Shown here piece after piece: positions 1-6,552 of a stretch of 22,445 nt of DNA. Origin of the DNA: a virus; IMG/VR virus record IMGVR_UViG_3300032240_001373, positions 1 to 22,445 of that record; one strand, 5' to 3'. The notes under the pieces were generated by a model that had not been told where the DNA came from, did no database searches, and was given only the letters and a program-made list of their open reading frames with translations. How positions within the stretch are numbered: position 1 is the first letter of the stretch; each line of letters starts with the position of its first letter. The translations under genes were made by a program, and so were the position numbers.

Positions 1-1317
1 GCGCTTTCTTGGCGCCCAAACTTTTCCCGAAGCAAATAAATCGGAGACAGCGTTTACCCTGGAAATTTTATCATTTCCACGGGTCGGTGTATATTCTTGC
101 ACGGGTATACCCATCCTACGCATCTCAAAAATAAGTGGCGCACCCGATGCTTTAGCCTCTACTATACACGCATCTGGCTCCCATTCCTTGTACATTTTGA
201 ATGCCCGTTCTTTTAATTGCGGAAACTCTAGCCGTTCTTTGAGCGCATCTAGCAAAATTAAATGGGGATCAAATTCATTTTCATCTTTGTAAAACACGCC
301 CCAGGTGGTACAGGCGGAGTAGTCTGAACGTTCAGATTTAGTAAAGGCCGTGTCCCAAGACTGAATAATAAATTGGCATTGTGGCGGTTTTTCGGATTCC
401 CATTCTTTCCACCATTCCCGTTTGATCAGCGCCCCTTCTTCTGAGGTAGGGTCTTGTTGATACTGGGCTTGCCACTTAGATAATGGCAATTCAATGCGTA
501 GTTTGTTTAATTCTTCATATGACCAGAACTCTGGCCAGAGGGGTTTTTCGTTGCGTTTTATGGCTGGAAGGCTAATGATTTCCCATTCGTCCCCATCCCG
601 ATCTATCATGGCTTGGCATATCTTGCCTGTTAAATCCCGCTTAGACCAGCGGGTCATCACCACTACAATCGAGCCACCTGGTTGTAGACGTTGACGAGGG
701 CCTGATGTATACCATTCGTACACCTTATCAAAAACAGAAGGATCGTTAGCCGCCATCGCTGCTTCCTGCTCTGAATGAGGATCATCAATAATGAGGAGAT
801 CAGCTCCTTTACCAGTAACAGTACCACCAACACCAATAGCAAAATACTCGCCATTAGCATTAGTGGACCAACGACCAGCAGCTTTACTATCTGATCTAAG
901 AGCCACATTAGGAAATACTTTGCCATACCTTTCTCCGTCAACCAAGTTACGAACTTTACGGCCAAAACCTACGGCTAGTTCAGCCGTGTTAGAACATTGA
1001 ATAATCTTTTTGCCTGGGAACCGACCAAGATACCAAGCAGGAAGCAGATAACTAGCAAACTCGGATTTTGTGTGACGTGGCGGCATATTGATGATAAGCC
1101 GTTTGGATTTACCATTAGCGATGTCCTCAAATTTAGCGGCCATTAATGCATGATGTTGGCCATGAATAAACCCAGGCCACATGGTTTGCACAAAAGACAT
1201 AAAGTCTATTTGGCCAGTTTCACGGGTCAAAGATTCTTGATAGGCCGTAGCCAGCGGCAACAGAGGAGCCTGTTCGTCCTCTGGCAGCAGTTTAATAATC
1301 TCTAGTAGATTATCCAT
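1..1317 (-). CDS. terL: Terminase large subunit, C-terminus cut by window edge
   Basis: Packaging motor ATPase and headful/cos nuclease that drives phage DNA into proheads. 439 residues are visible and the frame is still open at base 1, so the C-terminal end is missing. The ATPase part shows a Walker A-like PPRHTKSE at residues 79-86, Walker B LLIIDDPHSE at 174-183 and the coupling motif VVVMTRW near 218-224. The RNase H-like nuclease part has D322 (QSWDTAF), E387 (VEAKASG) and D426 as candidate metal ligands. This is the Terminase_6 type of large subunit. The ATG lies inside the last codons of the upstream small HTH gene (8-base overlap), so translation is probably coupled. Late leftward operon. 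Confidence 0.96.
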   Translation of the reverse strand, partial: MDNLLEIIKLLPEDEQAPLLPLATAYQESLTRETGQIDFMSFVQTMWPGFIHGQHHALMAAKFEDIANGKSKRLIINMPPRHTKSEFASYLLPAWYLGRFPGKKIIQCSNTAELAVGFGRKVRNLVDGERYGKVFPNVALRSDSKAAGRWSTNANGEYFAIGVGGTVTGKGADLLIIDDPHSEQEAAMAANDPSVFDKVYEWYTSGPRQRLQPGGSIVVVMTRWSKRDLTGKICQAMIDRDGDEWEIISLPAIKRNEKPLWPEFWSYEELNKLRIELPLSKWQAQYQQDPTSEEGALIKREWWKEWESEKPPQCQFIIQSWDTAFTKSERSDYSACTTWGVFYKDENEFDPHLILLDALKERLEFPQLKERAFKMYKEWEPDACIVEAKASGAPLIFEMRRMGIPVQEYTPTRGNDKISRVNAVSDLFASGKVWAPRKR

Positions 1318-1537
1318 TAAGGTACTTTAACTTAATATACGCTGGACGGATACTACGGGTTTTACGGGTATCTCCCTTGCATACCCCAATTTGAATTAAA
1401 TATTTCATTTTTCTGGCAACGTTACCCCTACCTTTTTCGCCAGTCATATGCATGATGTCATCAATGGTTGGGCCGTAACCGTAGGTTTCCCAAAACTTCT
1501 CAATGATGTGAAACGTTTCTTTTTGTATAGGTGTCAT
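1310..1537 (-). CDS. Small LexA-like winged-helix protein
   Basis: 75 residues. The whole protein looks like the N-terminal DNA-binding domain of LexA: a TPIQKETFHIIEKF helix, then YGYGPTIDDI (LexA has a similar GYPPT-type turn), a recognition-helix region around GNVARKMKYL and a wing ending TRKTRSIRP. There is no peptidase domain, so it is not a self-cleaving repressor. The ATG at 1537 overlaps the upstream stop as ATGA and is preferred over an in-frame start 15 bases upstream. It sits between the two terminase genes. It may regulate late transcription or assist terminase-DNA binding; the role is inferred only from the fold. Confidence 0.8.
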   Translation of the reverse strand: MTPIQKETFHIIEKFWETYGYGPTIDDIMHMTGEKGRGNVARKMKYLIQIGVCKGDTRKTRSIRPAYIKLKYLNG

Positions 1538-1758
1538 AATCCTGGCTTCCAAGTTTTGGCTTTTTTCAATGCTCTTTTAACAGGTATTTGTCTTTTTGAA
1601 TATGCCCCATATGGCAATTTTTGTGACCTGTCATTAAATGGTTCATGTTGAATAGGTTCTTTTATAGGTTTTATATTTTGTGCTTGTTTACGCAATTCGG
1701 CACAAACTGGGCATGGCCCAGAATAATTAATCATGTAGTGGTTGCACCAATTAATCAT
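1534..1758 (-). CDS. Small CxxC protein of unknown function
   Basis: 74 residues, unrecognised. It has a CPVC motif near residue 16 and a preceding WCNH, so a single metal-binding knuckle is possible, followed by a Lys/Arg-rich C-terminus. Two in-frame ATGs exist nine bases apart. The second is chosen because an AGAAGG ribosome site lies nine bases before it and it makes an ATGA overlap with the upstream gene. It also overlaps the HTH gene downstream by four bases, placing it firmly in the terminase operon. Confidence 0.7.
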   Translation of the reverse strand: MINWCNHYMINYSGPCPVCAELRKQAQNIKPIKEPIQHEPFNDRSQKLPYGAYSKRQIPVKRALKKAKTWKPGL

Positions 1759-1931
1759 TTGCCACATCCTTCTACATGGCGTAATCGTTCAATTAGCTTT
1801 TCCGTAAGTATTTCTGAGCTTGCTTTAAGCCCTTCTAATTGCTGGACGGTGAGTTTTTTTTCTAAAAGCAGTCTTTTTAACATAGTAGTAGTCCTGTCTA
1901 TATCTTTTTGAATAGCATATATCGTTCTCAT
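1755..1931 (-). CDS. Short coiled-coil protein
   Basis: 58 residues, starting MRTIYAIQKDIDRT. Nearly all of it is predicted helical with leucine/isoleucine heptads (TTTMLKRLLLEKKLTVQQLEG and onward), so a two-helix coiled coil is likely. The start is the ATG at 1931, ten-odd bases after the small terminase stop, behind a G-rich run GGGGTAGGGGG that can act as ribosome site. A longer reading frame upstream overlaps the terminase gene and is rejected. No family recognised. Its position beside the terminase genes is the only clue to function. Confidence 0.72.
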   Translation of the reverse strand: MRTIYAIQKDIDRTTTMLKRLLLEKKLTVQQLEGLKASSEILTEKLIERLRHVEGCGK

Positions 1932-1944
1932 TTTTATATACCCC

Positions 1945-2781
1945 CTACCCCTTTTGTTCTGGATTTGATAAGGGGGGCGTTTCTGTTGGCGCATCAATTG
2001 TTTCATGTGAAACATTTTGTACCCCCTCCCCTGCAATTTTTGGTAATTGATTGTCTGGAATACTATGCATATGCCCTGCCATCGCATCGGGCAAAAAAGG
2101 GGGAATGGGGGTCGGTGGGGTCGGCAAAGTGCCATTCTCTAGGCCATCCCCATCCTCAAAGATAGGATTTTCTTCTAGATCTTTAATATCCCCAGCTTCG
2201 ATATCAATGGGTTCATTGAGTTCATTGAGCAGCTGCTGCGCATCACGCTTGGTTGCATGGCGCAAACTCTTACTGTTCTCTATTGCCAGCTGGACTGCTT
2301 CCATTAGCTTGGACTTCAGGCTGCTTGAGTCTAGGGAATGCACGATCTCCCGTCTCTCGCTAAACAGGGATACCTCACTCATCTTGCCCACCAGCTCCAA
2401 AGCCCTAAGCTGCTCCGATGGTTTGAGGTCATCGTTGAGCGCCATCGAGGATAACTTGTGGATTGCCATGCTCCGAAGACGAGCTGGTAATAGATATTCC
2501 TCCGCTGCTTTACTAGCTTCCAGCGCCAATATGTAGGTGGCTACATTAGGGTTCTTTGATACCTTGTTCGCTTCAGCAGCTGCCGTAGTTCTCTTGCCCT
2601 TGGTGTTATAAGCCCTTCGGTATGCTTCCGTCTTGTTCCCAGTAGACACCGCAGCTTCGGCAAACTCCTTCTGCTTCTTGGTTAACTTGAGATTGGCTGG
2701 GTTATTAGCCCCCAGCAGAATGCGCTCTATTGGCATCGTCTTCATGGCTTCAGCGATCTCTCTCTTACTTAGCTTCTTCAT
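1945..2781 (-). CDS. terS: Terminase small subunit
   Basis: Recognises the packaging site and loads the large subunit. About 278 residues from the ATG at 2781, chosen over an ATG 21 bases upstream because AAGG sits seven bases before it. The N-terminal part carries the Terminase_2-like helical DNA-binding pattern: LTKKQKEFAEAAVSTGNKTEA, then AYRRAYNTKG, then a KNPNVATYILALE helix. A mixed helical middle follows, and a low-complexity Pro/Glu-rich tail (around TPPTPIPPFLPD) that is probably disordered. It is first in the late leftward operon, with the large terminase four genes downstream. Confidence 0.85.
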   Translation of the reverse strand: MKKLSKREIAEAMKTMPIERILLGANNPANLKLTKKQKEFAEAAVSTGNKTEAYRRAYNTKGKRTTAAAEANKVSKNPNVATYILALEASKAAEEYLLPARLRSMAIHKLSSMALNDDLKPSEQLRALELVGKMSEVSLFSERREIVHSLDSSSLKSKLMEAVQLAIENSKSLRHATKRDAQQLLNELNEPIDIEAGDIKDLEENPIFEDGDGLENGTLPTPPTPIPPFLPDAMAGHMHSIPDNQLPKIAGEGVQNVSHETIDAPTETPPLSNPEQKG

Positions 2782-2802
2782 AGGTATACCTTGAGTATTC
2801 AT

Positions 2803-3091
2803 TACCCCATAGTATATCCCAGCAGCTGGGGACGGGTCTATTACTACTCTCTACTCTCTCTCTTATCTCTTACTACATGAGCAGCTGCCTGACTGTTCGG
2901 CTTCGCCTTAGCCGCCTTTTTACTTCGGCTGCGCACCGAGTTTGCGCTGCAAGCTGCGCATCACAAGCAGCTGCTTCGCATTCTTATGGCCGTCTTACCA
3001 CAAGCATAGGATTGTAGGCTGCCTAATCACCAGGGACATTGCCCTTCCAAGCCCCATTCTATAAGGGTGAAAAAATATTTTCATAAAATGC
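2803..3091. other. Intergenic control region with palindromes
   Basis: No credible gene lies in this 289-base stretch between the divergent late (minus) and early (plus) operons. It holds a hairpin CCCAG-CAG-CTGGG at about 2815-2827, a polypyrimidine tract at 2837-2876, a 12-base perfect palindrome at 2965-2976 (AAGCAGCTGCTT), a TGCGC/GCGCA hairpin just before it, and an A/T-rich run at 3069-3087 that looks like an UP element for the rightward promoter. I found no convincing sigma70 promoter for the terminase operon. Confidence 0.6.
2837..2876. repeat. Polypyrimidine CTCT-rich tract
   Basis: Forty bases on the plus strand are almost all C/T with CTCT repeats; the minus strand is correspondingly purine-rich, with GTAGTAA at one end and GTAGTAAT near the other. 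It lies in the leader of the small terminase gene. A packaging-site role is possible but inferred only from position. Confidence 0.6.
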
Positions 3092-3121
3092 TTGACAGTC
3101 AAATAATCTATGCTTGAGAAT
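3092..3121 (+). promoter_or_regulatory. Rightward sigma70-like promoter
   Basis: A perfect -35 TTGACA (3092-3097) is followed, 18 bases on, by a weaker -10 GAGAAT (3116-3121). The A/T-rich block just upstream (AAAAAATATTTTCATAAAA) could be an UP element. It precedes the 23-gene rightward operon. The weak -10 leaves room for an activator. Confidence 0.45.
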
Positions 3122-3124
3122 GTA

Positions 3125-3144
3125 ATCTCATCACTAGATGAGAT
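3125..3144 (+). promoter_or_regulatory. Perfect inverted repeat, operator or leader hairpin
   Basis: ATCTCATC-ACTA-GATGAGAT: an 8-base perfect stem with a 4-base spacer, immediately downstream of the -10. As DNA it would be a typical repressor operator; as RNA it would be a 5' hairpin about 22 bases before the CTAGGAG ribosome site of the first gene. Confidence 0.65.
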
Positions 3145-3174
3145 GCAAACGAACCACCTACTAGGAGAAATTGA

Positions 3175-3378
3175 ATGGACGAACAAGCGATGATTCAAGC
3201 AATACGCAAACACGCTGAAGCCAATTACAACAAGGGCTGGGACTATGTTGTGGAATGCTGGGCAGATGGGGATATCTTGGAAAAATTGTCTGATGCTGAG
3301 GGCAATCTAAAACAGGCTATTAAGGATATTCAGTCAATCATTAATATTCAAGCTGAAGTGAGATCCAGCTGCTGGTAA
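3175..3378 (+). CDS. Small conserved phage protein, first gene of rightward operon
   Basis: 67 residues. The segment HAEANYNKGWDYVVECW (about residues 12-28) matches a pattern I associate with small proteins widespread in aquatic and proteobacterial phages; no function is known. It is preceded by ACTAGGAGAAATTGA, a good ribosome site, and by the palindromic leader. No cysteine pairs or membrane segments. As the promoter-proximal gene it may act early, but this is inference. Confidence 0.8.
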   Translation: MDEQAMIQAIRKHAEANYNKGWDYVVECWADGDILEKLSDAEGNLKQAIKDIQSIINIQAEVRSSCW

Positions 3379-3383
3379 TACCT

Positions 3384-3444
3384 ACAAGCCCATGCCAGTC
3401 GTGGGTTTGTGGATTATTACCTGATAATCATTAACTGCTAGGAG
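3384..3444 (+). promoter_or_regulatory. Intergenic RNA module A: two stem-loops plus GCTAGGAG
   Basis: Stem-loop 1 pairs 3384-3394 with 3400-3410 (11 pairs, two of them wobble). Stem-loop 2 is GATTATT-ACCT-GATAATC (3412-3429), followed by ATTAAC and CTGCTAGGAG. The same layout recurs at two other gaps in this operon with covarying stems. Confidence 0.7.
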
Positions 3445-3449
3445 GTCAT

Positions 3450-3629
3450 ATGATCATTGAAGTTGAAGTCAAAAATGTATACGGCAAGGATATCTTCTAT
3501 CCCTTGTGCAATCAGGCTATCCTGTTTGCCCGTCTCGCCAGCACTAAGACTCTTACCCTTGATGCCCTGAACACTATCAAGGCGCTGGGCTATGAGGTCG
3601 CAGTTCAACAAAAACACTACGCACTATAA
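3450..3629 (+). CDS. Small conserved phage protein
   Basis: 59 residues, MIIEVEVKNVYGKDIFYP at the N-terminus, then a central TKTLTLDALNTIKALGYEV. This strand-helix pattern recurs in many phage small proteins near replication genes; I know of no assigned function. Start supported by CTGCTAGGAGG five bases before the ATG. It is the first gene after RNA module A. Confidence 0.78.
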   Translation: MIIEVEVKNVYGKDIFYPLCNQAILFARLASTKTLTLDALNTIKALGYEVAVQQKHYAL

Positions 3630-3639
3630 GGGGATAAGC

Positions 3640-3783
3640 ATGATTCTGCCTACACTTGTATCACCGATGGATATCCATCAATGCCTTGAGTATTGTGGCA
3701 TTCGCTACACTTTTTGGAGACTGACTGAGTGCGATGGCTGCTCTGTTAGTCGGGCTATTTACCTGATTCTTTTATCTATTTAA
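3640..3783 (+). CDS. Small unknown protein
   Basis: 47 residues, starting MILPTLVSPMDIHQCLEYCG. Preceded by AAGGGGATAAGC, a good ribosome site that is nearly identical to the one before the gene at 4193. Five cysteines in 47 residues is high, but they are not in a recognisable zinc-finger spacing. A longer frame reaching back to 3592 is rejected because it would lack a ribosome site and overlap the preceding gene. No function recognised. Confidence 0.65.
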   Translation: MILPTLVSPMDIHQCLEYCGIRYTFWRLTECDGCSVSRAIYLILLSI

Positions 3784-3793
3784 GGAGCTGATT

Positions 3794-4189
3794 ATGTGGA
3801 CTTGTATCAATAAAACCGAAGCCCAAAAATGCTTTTCTCACTTCATATTCCATGAAGACGCAATGAGTCGTATTGCCATTGCAGACCATTCCCTATCCAG
3901 CTTCGCTGATCCTTCCAGCACCGATGACGGGCTGCTGCTTTGGACGGGTGAAGTCGGGACTCTCTCATCCAGCAGAGATCATTGCTACATCATGGTTCGG
4001 GTAGCCAAGGCAGACGGGGATTTATCCTTTGTCGGGGTTAGCCTTCTGACTGCGCTGCGCATCGAGCAGATGATGTGCAAACAAGTCATCCCCACCAATC
4101 CTGAAATTGAGGATTATTGCAATGCCGATAGCTATTCCCCTAACCAGCGGGAATACTGCCCTGAGCTGGTCATCTCACCAAGGGGATAA
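3794..4189 (+). CDS. Unknown phage protein
   Basis: 131 residues with no domain I can name. Ribosome site AAGGAGCTGATT precedes the ATG. The middle (GLLLWTGEVGTLSS, then HCYIMVRVAKADGDLSFVGV) reads as alternating beta strands, suggesting a small beta-rich globular protein. It lies ten bases downstream of the preceding gene and three bases upstream of the next, so it is part of the same transcript. Confidence 0.78.
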   Translation: MWTCINKTEAQKCFSHFIFHEDAMSRIAIADHSLSSFADPSSTDDGLLLWTGEVGTLSSSRDHCYIMVRVAKADGDLSFVGVSLLTALRIEQMMCKQVIPTNPEIEDYCNADSYSPNQREYCPELVISPRG

Positions 4190-4192
4190 GTC

Positions 4193-4417
4193 ATGCAAAA
4201 TCATCACTTTTACGGCTCCAATATCGGGGAATGGAAGACCAGCGATAACCTTGTGGAGGTCATCGACTGGTTCCAAAAGCAAACCCTCCCATACAGTCTA
4301 TGGATGGTTCCGCTGGCAGCTGATGCCCACTATCAGATTAGGCGCTACGCACCTGACGTGGACGGCAGCATTCTTTTGGGGACATTCCATAAGAAAAAGG
4401 TATTTCAACCTGAGTGA
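4193..4417 (+). CDS. Small conserved phage protein
   Basis: 74 residues, MQNHHFYGSNIGEWKTS at the start, and an LPYSLWMVPLAADAHYQIR core. The pattern resembles small phage proteins of unknown role. Ribosome site AAGGGGATAAGTC. It is followed directly by RNA module B, whose first stem-loop begins four bases after the stop codon. Confidence 0.75.
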   Translation: MQNHHFYGSNIGEWKTSDNLVEVIDWFQKQTLPYSLWMVPLAADAHYQIRRYAPDVDGSILLGTFHKKKVFQPE

Positions 4418-4420
4418 TTC

Positions 4421-4480
4421 CTCTAAGCCCCCACAGGGGGTTTAGGGATTGTCATTCGACAGTCATTAACCGCTAGGAGA
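4421..4480 (+). promoter_or_regulatory. Intergenic RNA module B: two stem-loops plus GCTAGGAG
   Basis: Stem-loop 1 pairs 4421-4432 with 4436-4447 around loop ACA (up to 12 pairs). Stem-loop 2 is GATTGTC-ATTC-GACAGTC (4447-4464), then ATTAAC and CGCTAGGAGA. No T-run follows stem-loop 1, so it is not an ordinary intrinsic terminator. Confidence 0.72.
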
Positions 4481-4485
4481 AAAAG

Positions 4486-4839
4486 ATGCAAACTCAAACC
4501 ATCGATTTATCGCAGTTCTTCGGGACATCCCAGTATTGGAGGACACAACCGATGTTCGCACCGAAGCTGGTGCATACAGACGGGGTGCAAGCCTTTGCCG
4601 ACCAAGCTGGCGCTTACTGGTTTTTAGACATTATCGCCACCGAAGTCTACGAGCTGCACAAGAGCGAACCCTTTATCGGTCTGACACTATCAGTCGATGA
4701 CGGCAAAGCCCGTATCGTTGCCAATGACGGGGACGATAAGCTGGTCTTCGATAAGAAGATTGACTACACCGATTGCCCAGCTGGGAAGTATCACTTCTTC
4801 CTTTGTGACAATGTATTCATGCTGACATCGGAGTATTGA
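4486..4839 (+). CDS. DUF6876-like phage protein
   Basis: 117 residues. The N-terminal IDLSQFFGTSQYWR, the TDGVQAFADQAGAYWFLDIIA segment (around 32-52, shown here in part), and the C-terminal ending MLTSEY match the pattern I recall for DUF6876, a family of phage and mobile-element proteins of unknown function. Start set by GCTAGGAGAAAAAG upstream. Seen: the motif pattern. Inferred: family membership, from memory without a search. No enzymatic residues are evident. Confidence 0.75.
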   Translation: MQTQTIDLSQFFGTSQYWRTQPMFAPKLVHTDGVQAFADQAGAYWFLDIIATEVYELHKSEPFIGLTLSVDDGKARIVANDGDDKLVFDKKIDYTDCPAGKYHFFLCDNVFMLTSEY

Positions 4840-4841
4840 TC

Positions 4842-5144
4842 ATGGCAGACTTGATTGACACTATGACAGTCAAGTCTCCCCTCAAGCTGGAGGGCAGCTG
4901 GGGGGAGCGAGACTTAGGGGAGCATGAGTCTACTTTGGAGCTTTACTACCACAAGGACGCTACGGGCTTCATAGAATGGGATATACCCAGCTTAGATAGG
5001 TTTGAATACATCGGGCTATGGTTTGATATCGATAAGGACGGCAAGCGCTCTTTGAGCGAATATGACGGGGTTATGAGCTTGAATGACCATGCCATTGCCT
5101 TGCTGCGCAAAAACAATGTTCATGTAGGGGAGGATTTCGAATAA
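4842..5144 (+). CDS. Unknown acidic phage protein
   Basis: 100 residues from the ATG at 4842, two bases after the preceding stop. The computed frame also allows a TTG six bases earlier, which is less likely. Rich in acidic and aromatic residues (ESTLELYYHKDATGFIEWDI, then YIGLWFDIDKDGK), probably a small beta-sandwich-like fold. The DIDKDGKRSL segment superficially resembles an EF-hand loop but lacks the second half. Function unknown. Confidence 0.75.
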   Translation: MADLIDTMTVKSPLKLEGSWGERDLGEHESTLELYYHKDATGFIEWDIPSLDRFEYIGLWFDIDKDGKRSLSEYDGVMSLNDHAIALLRKNNVHVGEDFE

Positions 5145-5329
5145 TGATGACGGCATTGATTGTGACAACGGATGCAAAGCGCATCGGGCAGCATCAATGC
5201 CAGTCTTGGACGGAGTGCCAAGAATGGTCTGAGATGTTCATTGGATATAACGGCCTGAAGCGCTTACGCAGCCACAAAGCTAACGGCCAATTAATTACAT
5301 GGGTGGAACCAAATGAAACTAAGTCTTGA
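5144..5329 (+). CDS. Small unknown protein
   Basis: 61 residues, start ATG overlapping the preceding stop as TAATG; the next codon is also ATG, so the exact start is uncertain by one residue. Contains a Trp/Cys-rich stretch HQCQSWTECQEWSEMF and a basic middle (LKRLRSHKANG). Overlaps the next gene by 17 bases. No family recognised. Confidence 0.65.
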   Translation: MMTALIVTTDAKRIGQHQCQSWTECQEWSEMFIGYNGLKRLRSHKANGQLITWVEPNETKS

Positions 5330-5525
5330 AATAAATATGGATAACGATGCCTTTGATTCTGAAACAGTCAACGGCAGTCAATGGGCAGCCGAGACGATCA
5401 GCTGCTTGCAAAAGGTCATAGCGCAGCTGGAACAGGAGCGGCAATGGGGGAAGATTCACGACACCAACGGCAATACAGTTGGTTGCTGGGATATCGATTA
5501 TCAAGACGAAGAGGAGATGATATGA
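5313..5525 (+). CDS. Small DTNGNxVG-family phage protein, copy 1
   Basis: 70 residues: a beta strand with MDNDAF, a helix around AETISCLQKVIAQLEQE, and a C-terminal HDTNGNTVGCWDI hairpin. The same order (strand, TDNAA/NDAF, helix, DTNGNxVG hairpin) occurs in the gene at 5987, so the two are paralogues. The family is common among phage small proteins; function unknown. The start lies inside the previous gene. Confidence 0.78.
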   Translation: MKLSLEINMDNDAFDSETVNGSQWAAETISCLQKVIAQLEQERQWGKIHDTNGNTVGCWDIDYQDEEEMI

Positions 5526-5656
5526 GCAGATGGGATTATTTTTATCGGTCTATGACGGAGGTCTGGAATGACTTGCTGGGGTTTGGCATAGTCATTGCTG
5601 GGTTTTATGTGTTGTGGGTGGCAGCTTCGGCAATTGTTAAATGGGGGACAAAATAA
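5522..5656 (+). CDS. Small single-pass membrane protein
   Basis: 44 residues, starting MSRWDYFYRSMTEVW, with one hydrophobic helix LLGFGIVIAGFYVLWVAASA (about 18-37) and a Lys-containing C-terminus. ATGA overlap with the preceding stop sets the start. A holin role is possible for any small phage membrane protein, but it is not beside a lysozyme or spanin gene, so host-membrane interaction during early infection is equally plausible. Confidence 0.72.
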   Translation: MSRWDYFYRSMTEVWNDLLGFGIVIAGFYVLWVAASAIVKWGTK

Positions 5657-5826
5657 TGTTTTGTTTACATGACGGAGAATCAAGCTGGGACGAGTATGAT
5701 GCGCAGGGCATTTACTTGTGTAGGGTCTGCGATAAATGCGCAGATGAAAAACTAAGCCAGTATCGACCAGAGATCCTTACGGGCTATTCACAATCTGATG
5801 TAGACGAACCAATTGAGGAGCAATAA
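5656..5826 (+). CDS. Small CxxC phage protein
   Basis: 56 residues. CLHDGE at the start, then YLCRVCDKCADEKLSQYRP (about 20-38), then EILTGYSQSDVDEP. The CRVCDKC cysteines with the N-terminal Cys-His could bind zinc. The EKLSQYRPEIL...GY..SDVDE pattern is one I recognise from small hypothetical proteins of many phages; function unknown. TAATG overlap with the membrane-protein gene. Confidence 0.78.
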   Translation: MFCLHDGESSWDEYDAQGIYLCRVCDKCADEKLSQYRPEILTGYSQSDVDEPIEEQ

Positions 5827-5828
5827 TT

Positions 5829-5990
5829 ATGGATAAGTATTATCAATATTTGGAAGAGCTGCGTGATTCAGGCGAGATCAATATGTGGGGCGCTGGAGCG
5901 CATCTCGAAGCAGAGTTTGACCTGAGCCGCAAAGAAGCAAAGGATGTTCTTTTAACTTGGATTAGATCATTTAATAAGGGGGATTTATGA
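5829..5990 (+). CDS. Small conserved phage protein
   Basis: 53 residues: MDKYYQYLEELRDSGEINMW, then LEAEFDLSRKEAKDVLLTWI. All-helical, with the layout of a small three-helix bundle. The LRDSG.INMxGA...L...F.L.RKEA..VL..W pattern is widespread in phage accessory regions, without known function. It is below the usual length cut-off but is supported by tight packing: two bases after the preceding stop and an ATGA overlap with the next gene. Confidence 0.78.
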   Translation: MDKYYQYLEELRDSGEINMWGAGAHLEAEFDLSRKEAKDVLLTWIRSFNKGDL

Positions 5991-6181
5991 GTAAATTTAT
6001 CGTAGAAATACGCACCGATAATGCTGCGTATGAAGAAGATTTTTATGACGAAATTATTGCTAATTTGAAGAACATTTGCCAACAGGTGGATAGCTCTCAA
6101 TTAGAGGGAATTGTCAAAGACACCAACGGAAACAAGGTTGGTAAATTTTATTGTTTAACTGATGGTGAGGGAGGGAATTAA
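5987..6181 (+). CDS. Small DTNGNxVG-family phage protein, copy 2
   Basis: 64 residues: MSKFIVEIRTDNAAYEED, a helix around IIANLKNICQQVD, and the KDTNGNKVGKFY hairpin near the C-terminus. Paralogue of the 5313 gene, three genes upstream. Ribosome site AAGGGGGATTT lies inside the preceding gene. Function unknown. Confidence 0.8.
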   Translation: MSKFIVEIRTDNAAYEEDFYDEIIANLKNICQQVDSSQLEGIVKDTNGNKVGKFYCLTDGEGGN

Positions 6182-6182
6182 G

Positions 6183-6551
6183 ATGGGATGGACAGGAATG
6201 CAGCCCCCGTATCATGGGGACAAAAAGCGCTGGTTGGAAGAGCAGTTTAATCAGAACGGGGAGGTTGGCACTAACCCGTCATTTAAATTGACGGATATCA
6301 GCATAAGGGGACGGGAAGCCTACGGCATTCTCAATGTTGTCAAAGCAGACGGAACCAAGACTGGTTGTGGCATGGTGATGCTGCTGGAGTGCAGCCAGCG
6401 TGAATGGGCTATTAAGGACATGAGTGAAGATATGCTGCCCTACTATTACAACGCACCAAAGAAATTGATTCATAAGCTGGATGAGCTTTACCCAGCGACT
6501 AATGACAATCAACGGGAATGGCGCAATAGATGCCTTGCTAAAGTGCAGTAA
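6183..6551 (+). CDS. DUF6927-like phage protein
   Basis: 122 residues beginning MGWTGMQPPYHGDKKRWLEE. The MGWT start, the YGILNVVKADG...GMVMLLE strands and the closing KDMSEDMLPYYYNAPKKLI with the final WRNRC match the pattern I recall for DUF6927, seen in phages and plasmids, function unknown. The start at 6183 is set by GGAGGGAATTAAG; a longer frame upstream overlaps the previous gene. Stem-loop 1 of RNA module C begins two bases after its stop. Confidence 0.78.
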   Translation: MGWTGMQPPYHGDKKRWLEEQFNQNGEVGTNPSFKLTDISIRGREAYGILNVVKADGTKTGCGMVMLLECSQREWAIKDMSEDMLPYYYNAPKKLIHKLDELYPATNDNQREWRNRCLAKVQ

Positions 6552-6552
6552 T

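Noticed and set aside
663-965. 100-codon minus-strand frame rich in Leu/Ile
   Set aside because: It lies in another frame of the large terminase gene, whose motifs are intact; the apparent membrane protein is an artefact.
2051-2536. 161-codon plus-strand open frame opposite the small terminase gene
   Set aside because: Serine- and leucine-rich shadow of the well-supported small terminase; no ribosome site and no plausible operon partner.
3384-3410. Stem-loop 1 of the modules as ordinary intrinsic terminators
   Set aside because: None of the three has a T-run after the stem, and the same operon clearly continues downstream.
5522-5656. Calling the 44-residue membrane protein a holin
   Set aside because: Only one transmembrane helix and no endolysin or spanin beside it; early-operon location argues against a lysis role.
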